Under the pieces are notes generated by a model. The model was given only the letters and a program-made list of their open reading frames with translations, was not told where the DNA came from and did no database searches. 64,000 bases of DNA. Origin: Sphingobacterium sp. (GTDB lineage Bacteria; Bacteroidota; Bacteroidia; Sphingobacteriales; Sphingobacteriaceae). A program made the translations under genes and the position numbers. Shown here in pieces: positions 55,201 through 62,886 of the stretch. How positions within the stretch are numbered: position 1 is the stretch's first letter; each line of letters begins with the position of its first letter. Location: positions 62,001 through 126,000 of the forward strand of contig JAITTY010000017.1 of assembly GCA_031286695.1 (NCBI GenBank), written 5' to 3'.

Positions 55201-55489
55201 CTGAAAAAAATTATATTAGCCTCTTGCTCTTGTTAAAACCTGCATGTTGCATATCCAAAAAGTGAAATTCTAGTTTTGGACGTTTCCGGATATAAACTTA
55301 CGTAAAATTGTGGCTCAACGAAATGTTTAACATGCATTAGGTAGAAGAGTTTGCTGTTATTGAAAAGGTAACATGCTCGTTGAATAAAATACAGTCATCA
55401 TGATTTAGCAGATATTAACCGCTATGAAAGCGAAAAATGATTCTTTTTGGCCTTTAAGAGTAGAAACTTTTAGAAAAAAAGCGGTTATT
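55201..55489. other. Intergenic stretch between cinA and lptD-like genes
   Basis: 289 bp. The right end holds the lptD-like terminator and a 28-codon plus-strand reading frame (55424-55510). The remainder, from 55201 to about 55420, shows no promoter box or hairpin I can support on either strand. Confidence 0.45.
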
Positions 55490-55510
55490 TTAAAAATAAC
55501 CGCTTCCTGA
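55424..55510 (+). other. Possible small protein MKAKNDSFWPLR
   Basis: The frame encodes 28 residues, beginning MKAKNDSFWPLRVETFRK and ending AVILKITAS, and overlaps the 3' end of the minus-strand lptD-like gene. It is related to the peptide encoded from 46732. The two genes it accompanies are unrelated. No clear ribosome-binding site is visible. It could instead be a shadow of a conserved 3' flanking repeat. Confidence 0.35.
55480..55504 (-). terminator. Terminator of lptD-like gene
   Basis: AGCGGTTATTTT at 55480-55491 pairs with AAAATAACCGCT at 55493-55504, and on minus TTTTTTT follows. It overlaps the last codons, so the stop codon lies in the hairpin. Confidence 0.75.
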
Positions 55511-58180
55511 ACTTGCTCTTTTTGTGAGCTTAAGATCTTGTAAGATCGATGCCTTGGCACGAATGGTAACATTGTAGCTTCGATATTGGCCAAAGGGCAT
55601 CCAGCCGAATGACATATCCCAACAATGTAGGTCACGATAAATATTGAAGGAGGTCATGACAACTTGCTTCTGTTTGAAATCATATCCCGACTGAAAAGTG
55701 ACTTTCCATTTTGGTGTTACACTGAAATCACCATGTAAGTTTAGAGTACTTGTGATTTGGCTTTCCATTCTCCTTGTACTGGAGTTAAAAGATTTTGCCA
55801 TATTGAAACTGAACGATGCCGCAAGGTTCCATGGGATATTAAAATCGACAAAAGCGTTCGGATCAGAACTGATTCGTGCTAAGGCCTGTGCCTGTTCGGG
55901 AGTCATGCCTGCTCCCGACATTTCTTTTCTTAAAGAATCGATGTTGTTATTGCGTGATTTTGCAGCTTTAGGGTTTAAACTATAGTCAAAAGAAAGACCA
56001 AAGTTTGTCAGCCGCGCCAGGCTACCATCCTTTATGGCATAACGATTAATACGGACCCCATTTTCATTGACCGAATAAGGATCAAATGTACCGTTGAAGT
56101 TTACATTCATCTTTTGGTCGAAGAAAGCGGTACGGCCAGAGAAAGTAATGGGTTCTAATTTTAGAGAGTCCTTAACGAAGTTATAATTTCCGCTGAAGGT
56201 CAGACCTTGAAGGATGGGGATTTTCTTAATACCGCCATCTGTCGTGTCAGATTTACTTTTGATTTTTGCTTCGATGTTATTGTCTATGGTAAAACCTATA
56301 CCTGCAGATTTTCCTGCGGAAGGAGAGCCATAGATTCCCTGACTAAAGATCGAGTATACATTTCGGTTTCCATATTGATCGTTATAATGTTGATAGAAGC
56401 CATATTTAGGATCCGAAAAGTCGGGTCTATAGTTGAAGTTGATCGAGGGTGTAACGACGTGTCTGATCTGCTGAAGGTTACCTATTTTAGGGAAATAATT
56501 ACCATAGACCTTTGTTGAAAGTCCGGTGGATATGGAGTAATCGTAAGCGCGGTTGAAACCTTGAACGGTGTCAATACGTTGTTTATAACCTGCTGCTGTA
56601 TTGTCGAGGCGTTGTCGGGTACTTTGTAAATACCATCGCTCGGTGTAGTTAACGCTGGTATTGAACTGAAAATATTTAAAGGCGTTCAGGGATAAGCTGA
56701 TTGGAATATTGTGTTGGAAACCATTTTGAAATTTTTTGAAGCCTCCCGGTTTAAATAACATTGAATCGATGGTATTTATCGAATTTTGTGCCTGGAAACT
56801 ATAACCGACATTGATGCGTTGATACCATTTTTGTTCACCGACACGGTCTTTGCTATCAAATGGATTGAAAGACGATACGTTCAAGCTGATATTTGGTAAG
56901 CTCATCTGTATAGTTCTATCAGCCATATTTTGATTATGCGTTAAGCTGGCTGTTAGGTTGACTTTACCATCGGCAAATACTTTCCCGTAACTGATGGAAG
57001 ATCCCATTCTATTTTGTGCCAAGTTTTGATAGGTGGTCTGGTTACTGCCTGTACCTGTATGCTGGAAATATGATGCCGTACCGAAGTTTACACTGGCGGA
57101 GAAAGAAGTTCCTGGATTAGCCTCCTGGCGTTGGGTATGGTTCCAGGTGACATTAAAATCCTTATTGGAACCATAATCGCGGGTTCCTTCAACACCTGTT
57201 TTGGTATTGGCATAACGGATATTAAAACCACCGTTAAATTTATAGTTGACAGTATAGCGTGTATTGATGGAAGCTTCCCACGAACCTTTTGAATACAAGG
57301 AACCTCTAATCTCGCTATCCCAATAATCATTAAAGGCCAGATACCAGCCTATATCCCGCATGGAAAAGCCGCGTGTATAGTCTTCTCCAAAAGAAGGGAA
57401 AAGAAACCCGGATGCTCTTTTATCTGGTTTTGGGAAAAAAGCAAAAGGAAAGGCTACCGGCATGGGCACCCCCATCACAACAAGATAGGCTGGACCTGAA
57501 ATAATTTGGTTTTTAGTGACAATCCCTTTGCTGATATGGATACCAAAATGGGTATGTGGGTAAGGTAGGTTACAGGTACTGTAAAGCCCTTTATAGATCG
57601 ACATTTCATCGTAGATATTCTTTCGTACAATGTTAGCCTGGATATATCCACCATCAACTTCGGTCATAATACCATAAGTATTTCCCTCTTGTTTTTCATA
57701 ATCGTAGTAGAGTGAATCTACTGTTTTAGGTGACTCTCCATTTCCCATAATGACGATAGGACGCCCGACATACTTACCCGTTTTGTCGTAGATCCCCGAA
57801 GCAAAAATCTTTTTCTTGTTTCGATCAAGACGGATATAATCGGCGGAAAGTTCGAAATCCTGATATTTTACCTTTGCTCCACGATAAAGGTGACTGATAT
57901 TTTTTGCAACTTCAGATTTCTGCGAGTCGACAGCAATGATACTCACTTCTGCCTGCAAGCCACTACCTTTTTTCTTGGTTGTGTCGGTAACAGATTTGGT
58001 TGTATCCGCAGTTTTGGTTTTACTGGTATCTTGCGATTTATTGGTCGTCGAAATAGGATCCTTACCTTGAAGTCCGTTCTGTTTTAATGGAATATTACTC
58101 TGAGCAACGCTAGAATTGCTCATTGCAAGAATGATAAATAGTGTTAAAATGTTGATTAACGACTTCAAAATTAAAGACAA
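55490..58180 (-). CDS. lptD: LPS-assembly outer membrane protein, LptD-like
   Basis: The protein has 896 residues. A signal peptide (about 1-26, ending SSVAQ) is reached from a TTG start at 58180; an in-frame TAA lies six bases upstream, so the start cannot be earlier, and the next ATG (codon 20) would cut the signal. N-terminal OstA/LptA-like domain (about 75-220) with KVKYQDFELSADYIRLD and GKYVGRPIVIMGNG; then a large barrel starting near FAFFPKPDKRASGFLFPSFG. This is the Bacteroidota version of LptD that places lipopolysaccharide in the outer leaflet. It diverges from the amidase gene over 144 bp. Confidence 0.85.
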   Translation of the reverse strand: MSLILKSLINILTLFIILAMSNSSVAQSNIPLKQNGLQGKDPISTTNKSQDTSKTKTADTTKSVTDTTKKKGSGLQAEVSIIAVDSQKSEVAKNISHLYRGAKVKYQDFELSADYIRLDRNKKKIFASGIYDKTGKYVGRPIVIMGNGESPKTVDSLYYDYEKQEGNTYGIMTEVDGGYIQANIVRKNIYDEMSIYKGLYSTCNLPYPHTHFGIHISKGIVTKNQIISGPAYLVVMGVPMPVAFPFAFFPKPDKRASGFLFPSFGEDYTRGFSMRDIGWYLAFNDYWDSEIRGSLYSKGSWEASINTRYTVNYKFNGGFNIRYANTKTGVEGTRDYGSNKDFNVTWNHTQRQEANPGTSFSASVNFGTASYFQHTGTGSNQTTYQNLAQNRMGSSISYGKVFADGKVNLTASLTHNQNMADRTIQMSLPNISLNVSSFNPFDSKDRVGEQKWYQRINVGYSFQAQNSINTIDSMLFKPGGFKKFQNGFQHNIPISLSLNAFKYFQFNTSVNYTERWYLQSTRQRLDNTAAGYKQRIDTVQGFNRAYDYSISTGLSTKVYGNYFPKIGNLQQIRHVVTPSINFNYRPDFSDPKYGFYQHYNDQYGNRNVYSIFSQGIYGSPSAGKSAGIGFTIDNNIEAKIKSKSDTTDGGIKKIPILQGLTFSGNYNFVKDSLKLEPITFSGRTAFFDQKMNVNFNGTFDPYSVNENGVRINRYAIKDGSLARLTNFGLSFDYSLNPKAAKSRNNNIDSLRKEMSGAGMTPEQAQALARISSDPNAFVDFNIPWNLAASFSFNMAKSFNSSTRRMESQITSTLNLHGDFSVTPKWKVTFQSGYDFKQKQVVMTSFNIYRDLHCWDMSFGWMPFGQYRSYNVTIRAKASILQDLKLTKRASSGSGYF

Positions 58181-58324
58181 ATGTTATTTTTGTGAAATAA
58201 TGTTAAACTTCGAGAGACAAAATTAGTCAAAAAAGCAATAGAAAATATGTTAAATATCGTTATCTATTAAAGAAATAATATAGACTCATTTTGATTCGTT
58301 TATAGTAGAGCAAATAATTATTCA

Positions 58325-59125
58325 ATGAAATCAGATTTAAGAATTAGAAAATGGTGTAGCATCGTATTTGCTACTTTGGGATTTTTTTTGTTGAATTCTT
58401 TCAAATTAAACAATGGACAACCTGCGCCTCCTGACTACCAAATAAAAACAATTGTTATTGACGCTGGCCACGGCGGTAAAGATACTGGAGCGCAGGGAAG
58501 ACGGTCTTTGGAAAAAAATGTAGCCCTTGAAGTTGCGTTAAAATTGGGAAAGCAGATTCAGAAGGATATTCCAGGTATCAAGATCATCTACACAAGAACG
58601 ACCGACGAATTTGTTGAGCTTTACAAACGTATTCGTTTGGCGAATGCCAATAAAGCAGATTTATTTATTTCAATACACTGCAATTCCAGTGGGGCTAGTG
58701 CACATGGTACCGAAACTTTGGTTTCTGGTTCGCATCGTTTGGGACAGCAGGATGCAGCCGTTCGTGAAAATGCTTCCTTGTTATTGGAATCAAACTATAA
58801 AGAGAATTACCAGGGATTTGATCCAAAAGACCCTGAAAGTGCCATTATCTTCTCCTTGATGAAAAACCGATTCCGTGAAAAAAGTATCCGTTTGGCACAG
58901 ATGATCGAAGGTGAGTATGTGAAATCAGGCCGATACAGCAGAGGGTTCTGGGAGAAAGGATTAGCTGTACTAGCGGAAGCAGGTATGCCTGCTGTGCTGA
59001 CAGAAATTGGTTTTATCAGTAATAGAGAAGAGGAAAGTTATTTGTTGTCCGACGAAGGACAGCAGGAGATCGTTGATAATTTGGTTTCTGCTCTAAAAAT
59101 TTATAAAAATTCTGTAGAACGCTAA
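58325..59125 (+). CDS. N-acetylmuramoyl-L-alanine amidase (Amidase_3)
   Basis: This 266-residue enzyme has a signal-like hydrophobic segment (about 12-27). The zinc amidase motifs are VIDAGHGGKDTGAQG (H49), LEKNVALEVALKLG (E64 zinc ligand region), TRTTDEFVEL, FISIHCNS, and near the C-terminus AVLTEIGFISN with the catalytic glutamate. It cleaves the amide bond between MurNAc and the stem peptide in the periplasm. Length is usual for a single-domain AmiC-like amidase. It is followed 61 bp later by the mlaD-like gene, a pairing that occurs in other Bacteroidota. Confidence 0.94.
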   Translation: MKSDLRIRKWCSIVFATLGFFLLNSFKLNNGQPAPPDYQIKTIVIDAGHGGKDTGAQGRRSLEKNVALEVALKLGKQIQKDIPGIKIIYTRTTDEFVELYKRIRLANANKADLFISIHCNSSGASAHGTETLVSGSHRLGQQDAAVRENASLLLESNYKENYQGFDPKDPESAIIFSLMKNRFREKSIRLAQMIEGEYVKSGRYSRGFWEKGLAVLAEAGMPAVLTEIGFISNREEESYLLSDEGQQEIVDNLVSALKIYKNSVER

Positions 59126-59186
59126 ACAGATTTGCTTTTATGCTGTTTTAAAGTTAAATTAATGATCATTACTAAATAGATTATTT

Positions 59187-60134
59187 GTGAAAATATCAAA
59201 CGAGACAAAAGTCGGCATATTAGCAACAGTTGCAATAGTTTTATTATTTATTGGATATAGCTTTCTAAAAGGAAATGATGTTTTTAGTAGCGATAATACC
59301 TTTTACACAACTTATGAGACTGTAGACGGTCTAACACCATCCAAGCCTGTTTTAGTGAATGGCTATCAAATCGGGCGGGTGTCAAAAATGATCCTGCAGC
59401 CGGATGGAAAAATTAAGACTGAGTTTAAAATCCACTCTCATTATGATGTTCCGAAGAATACAATTGCCAGAATTTCAAGCACAGATTTGTTGGGCAGTAA
59501 AGCCATTGTCTTTGAAATGGGGAACAGCAAGGAATTAGCAAAGGATGGCGATTTTTTAGCTTCGGGTGTTCAACCGAATATTATGGATAAGGTTGAACCG
59601 ATTCAAAAACGGATTGAAACAATTACCATTAAATTAGACTCAACGCTGTCAGTTGTTAACAACGTATTGGACAAACAGTTTCAGGATGACTTTAAAAAGA
59701 GTATCCATAGTATCTCCACATCATTAAAAAATGTAGAAGGGATTACCAAGGATGTTGAAGGTCTGGTTGGAAATGAAAAAGGAAGATTAAATAGAATCAT
59801 GGCCAATTTGGAATCAATTACCTCCAATTTTTCACAAAATGGCGAGAAGATCAATGCGATTATGTCCAATTTAAATAATATAACGGATAAGGCTGCCCGA
59901 TTGGATTTTGAAAAAACGATGACCAAAGTGAATGCCGCAGTCAATGATTTTCAGGAAATCACTGGAAAAATCAATAGCGGTAAAGGTTCTATCGGCTTAC
60001 TGTTAAATGATGAAGCCTTATATAATAATCTTAATAATGCTTCAAAGGAAATGGATAATTTGATGAAGGACGTGAAAGAGAAACCCGGGAAATATATCAA
60101 ACTTTCCATCTTTGGGAAAAAAGGCGAAAAATAA
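59187..60134 (+). CDS. MCE/MlaD-family lipid-transport protein
   Basis: This 315-residue protein has a GTG start at 59187; no ATG in frame gives a better N-terminus. One membrane helix (about 7-26) anchors it in the inner membrane, and the MCE domain lies at about 36-115 (TTYETVDGLTPSKPVLVNGYQIGRV). A long helical, coiled-coil tail follows (150-305). MlaD-type proteins form rings that move phospholipids between membranes. The ATPase and permease genes usually found beside mlaD are not adjacent here. A terminator follows 32 bp after the stop. Confidence 0.92.
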   Translation: MKISNETKVGILATVAIVLLFIGYSFLKGNDVFSSDNTFYTTYETVDGLTPSKPVLVNGYQIGRVSKMILQPDGKIKTEFKIHSHYDVPKNTIARISSTDLLGSKAIVFEMGNSKELAKDGDFLASGVQPNIMDKVEPIQKRIETITIKLDSTLSVVNNVLDKQFQDDFKKSIHSISTSLKNVEGITKDVEGLVGNEKGRLNRIMANLESITSNFSQNGEKINAIMSNLNNITDKAARLDFEKTMTKVNAAVNDFQEITGKINSGKGSIGLLLNDEALYNNLNNASKEMDNLMKDVKEKPGKYIKLSIFGKKGEK

Positions 60135-60165
60135 ATTTCAGCAATCAGATCAAATGATATACATA

Positions 60166-60190
60166 AAAAGCCTGCATATAGCAGGCTTTT
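60166..60190 (+). terminator. Terminator of mlaD-like gene
   Basis: AAAAGCCTGC at 60166-60175 pairs with GCAGGCTTTT at 60181-60190 over ATATA, then TTGTTTT. It is a typical strong intrinsic terminator. Confidence 0.88.
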
Positions 60191-60337
60191 TTGTTTTCAT
60201 GAGCCACCTTTTTGGCGATTGAATTTGTCGTCGCTCCAATCCCATAAATTAGCTTTCCCGATCTATGCTTTCCCGATCGGGACTTTCCTATTGCTAAGCT
60301 TATCTCATGTTCTAAACTAACAGAGTTTTTACTGCCG

Positions 60338-60418
60338 TTTTACAGGGTATTAACACCGGGTTAATAGGGGTAGACCCCAGTTAACCCCCTGTTATACCCC
60401 TGTTAACCCCCTGTAAAA
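60338..60418. repeat. Large imperfect inverted repeat with CCCCTGTTAAC units
   Basis: TTTTACAGGG at 60338-60347 is the complement of CCCTGTAAAA at 60409-60418. Between them are C-rich units of about 15 bp built on ACCCCCTGTTA, twice with TTAACCCCCTGT and once as TTATACCCCTGT, opposed by GGGTTAATAGGGGT on the left arm, and a GGGGTAGACCCC core. The whole can fold back on itself. It is unlike the AT-rich surroundings. Confidence 0.65.
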
Positions 60419-60463
60419 CCCTAGTTAAAGGAAAAGTTGATATTAATCAATGGTTAATAAGAG

Positions 60464-60493
60464 TATGGTATGGTATGGTATGGTATGGTATGG
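60464..60493 (+). repeat. Pentanucleotide microsatellite (TATGG)6
   Basis: Six uninterrupted TATGG copies. The nearest gene is the minus-strand S9 peptidase, 130 bp away at its 3' end, so a phase-variation role on a promoter is not evident. Confidence 0.95.
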
Positions 60494-60508
60494 TCAGTAT
60501 CGAATTGA

Positions 60509-60543
60509 AATAGAAACGCCACTCATTGAGTGGCGTTTCTATT
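60509..60543 (-). terminator. Strong hairpin after the S9 peptidase gene
   Basis: AATAGAAACGCCACTCA at 60509-60525 is the perfect complement of TGAGTGGCGTTTCTATT at 60527-60543; the real loop will be several bases. It lies about 80 bp past the S9 peptidase stop. No long T-run follows, so it may be a transcript end or a protein site. Confidence 0.6.
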
Positions 60544-60623
60544 CCGCTAAAACTGAAAACCTGACTAGCGATTTTATTGATCGTGAAAGTTGATGGTCCT
60601 ACAATCCGATATCATGGAACTGT

Positions 60624-62717
60624 CTATAAGGTTTCTTTAAGCCAGGTAAAGAATTCTCTTTGCCAGACCTGTGCATTTTGCCCTGACAGAACCCAGTGAT
60701 TTTCATCTGGAAGGTATACAAGACGGCTCTTAATCTTTTTGAGCTGAGCCAATTGGAATGCTGCCAGTCCTTGTCCGATTGGGACACGGTAATCTCTTCC
60801 GCCTTGAAAGATCAAAATTGGTGTGTGCCAATTATTTGCTTTTTCAATCGGGTTGAATGCGGTATAGGATTTCTCATTTTTGCTATCCCAGTACGCTCCG
60901 CCTAGTTCGTGGTTGGCGAAAAAGAGTTCTTCTGTGGTACCATACCAGCTTCTCATGTCGAATAGACCGTTGTGCGCAATGAAAGTTTTGAAACGGTTTT
61001 GATGTACACCAGCTAGCTGATAAACAGAATATCCACCATAACTTGCTCCAATTGCGGCGCGGCGTGCTGTATCCACGTAAGATTCTTTGGAGATATCGTC
61101 TATGGCTGCTAAGTAATCACGGATTGGCTGACCGCCCCAGTCTTGGGAAATGGCTTCATTCCATTTTACCCCCCAACCAGGCATACCCCTGCGGTTTGGA
61201 GCGATGACAATATAACCTTGTGATGCGATCAATTGTAAATTCCAACGGAAGGAATAGAATTGCGTCAGCGCAGATTGAGGTCCGCCTTCACAGTAAAGTA
61301 TGGTTGGATATTTTTTTGCAGGGTCAAAGTTTGGCGGATAGATTACCCATGAAAAAAGATCGGCTCCATCGGATGCTTTTGTGATACGTTTCTCAATTTT
61401 GTTTTCACTGATGCTTGCATATTTTGCATCGTTGACCTTCGTAACTGGCGTTAAAGATTTGGTTTTTAGATCAAAACTGAAGATTTCCGTTGCGCGGGTA
61501 AACTTTGTTGAGCTTACGATCAATTTATCCGCTACTTGGCCTACAATACCGGTGATGTCAAAGTCTCCTTCTGAAATTTGATGTATTTTTGGTAAACTTT
61601 TAGCTTTGATATTGGTCGGTACTTCAAGTTCAAATAATTGAACGGTACCCTTAGTTGCAGCTGTAAAATAGATTTTCCGGTTGTCGCTGCTCCAGATAAA
61701 ACTATTGACCGTACCATCCCAATGTGCTGTTAGATTTAAACGAATTGAGCTGTTTTTGTCAAATAGCATGATGTCATTTTTGTCCGACTCATAACCGTCA
61801 GTCTTCATGCTGAGCCAGGTTAGGCTTTTTCCATCGGGAGAGTAGGTTGGAGCTGTATCATAGCCATTCATGCCCTCTGTCAGGTTGGAAGTCGTTCCGC
61901 TGGCGATATCATAGCGATAAATATCGGTATTGGTACTGACGGCATAGTCGGTTCCGAATTTCTTTTTACAGACATACAGCACTGCTTTGCTATCTGGAGA
62001 CCAGGCAAAATCTTCGGCGCCACCAAATGGTGCCTGGGGGCTATAAAAGGCTTGGTCCTTCAATAGGTCTACCGGCTCACCAACTTTACCATCAATAAAA
62101 CTCGCCACAAAAGGATGACTGAACTTACCATCATTGAAGGTATCCCAGTGCCTATAATCTAAGTTGTCATAGATATAAGCGTCTGACTTTGGCAATTCGG
62201 GATATTTATCTGTGCTGTGGTATTTTTTTACAAGAACAGACTGACTGAAGAGTATTTGTTTTCCATCAGGCGAAAATTTGACATTTTCTAAGGCGATATC
62301 GCCATTTGTCAATTGAAGTGCTTCACCCTTAGATAGGTTCTTCTTCCATAACTGCCCTTTTAGTAAATAAATTACGTCGCCGTTGGGTTCGATCTGAACG
62401 ACTGTTTCACCACCTTTTTGATCGGTGAACTGATGGTTGGTGCCATTGGCCAGTGAAATCGTATATAGATTTTTTTCACTTGAATTGCTTTCCAAATTAT
62501 AATTGGAAACGCCATATACCAATGTTTTGCCATCTGCAGAAAGTCCTTCGGCCGAAACACGACCAAGATCCCAAAGTGTACTTGGGTTGATCGGTTGTGG
62601 CGATTCCGACACTAATTTAAAATTGCTTTTTCCACCTTTGCTTTCTTGCGCATTGCTTAGGTTACACGCCATAATCGCTAATGTAAGTATTGTAAGTTTT
62701 TTCATCTGTTTAAACAT
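60624..62717 (-). CDS. S9-family (prolyl oligopeptidase-like) secreted peptidase
   Basis: This 697-residue protein has a signal peptide (MKKLTILTLAIMA... ending SNAQ); translation may start at 62717 or at the ATG at 62705, which gives the tighter signal. The N-terminal half is a beta-propeller of WD40/PD40-like repeats (SPDGKQILFSQ, SPDSKAVLYV, SPDGKSLTWLS). The C-terminal alpha/beta-hydrolase holds serine S559 in GASYGGYS, D642 in GGRDYRVP and H674 in DENHW. It cleaves dipeptides or acyl-aminoacyl peptides in the periplasm. Dipeptidyl-peptidase or acylaminoacyl-peptidase specificity is not resolved. Confidence 0.93.
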   Translation of the reverse strand: MFKQMKKLTILTLAIMACNLSNAQESKGGKSNFKLVSESPQPINPSTLWDLGRVSAEGLSADGKTLVYGVSNYNLESNSSEKNLYTISLANGTNHQFTDQKGGETVVQIEPNGDVIYLLKGQLWKKNLSKGEALQLTNGDIALENVKFSPDGKQILFSQSVLVKKYHSTDKYPELPKSDAYIYDNLDYRHWDTFNDGKFSHPFVASFIDGKVGEPVDLLKDQAFYSPQAPFGGAEDFAWSPDSKAVLYVCKKKFGTDYAVSTNTDIYRYDIASGTTSNLTEGMNGYDTAPTYSPDGKSLTWLSMKTDGYESDKNDIMLFDKNSSIRLNLTAHWDGTVNSFIWSSDNRKIYFTAATKGTVQLFELEVPTNIKAKSLPKIHQISEGDFDITGIVGQVADKLIVSSTKFTRATEIFSFDLKTKSLTPVTKVNDAKYASISENKIEKRITKASDGADLFSWVIYPPNFDPAKKYPTILYCEGGPQSALTQFYSFRWNLQLIASQGYIVIAPNRRGMPGWGVKWNEAISQDWGGQPIRDYLAAIDDISKESYVDTARRAAIGASYGGYSVYQLAGVHQNRFKTFIAHNGLFDMRSWYGTTEELFFANHELGGAYWDSKNEKSYTAFNPIEKANNWHTPILIFQGGRDYRVPIGQGLAAFQLAQLKKIKSRLVYLPDENHWVLSGQNAQVWQREFFTWLKETL

Positions 62718-62886
62718 ATCTATGCCGCTGAAAAATTTCTTCGCAAGTTACAGAATTTGGTCATAAATGCTAAGGCAAGTAGAAAAATAGCCATCTCTTT
62801 CATTTAGAAATGGCTTATTTCGGGTTGTAAATCCTTATTTTTTAAGTAATATCTGGATCAAGACCCAATAAAGTCGAAGATGTTGT

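Larger units (their letters stand above)
60135..60623. repeat. 489-bp gene-free stretch with three kinds of repeat
   Basis: It contains the mlaD-like terminator, a G/C-rich imperfect inverted repeat with repeated TTAACCCCCTGTT-like units at 60338-60418, six copies of TATGG at 60464-60493, and a 17-bp perfect hairpin at 60509-60543. No gene is visible. Confidence 0.75.

Noticed and set aside
60464..60493. Phase-variable switch by (TATGG)6
   Set aside because: The repeat lies downstream of both neighbouring genes, away from any start codon or promoter.
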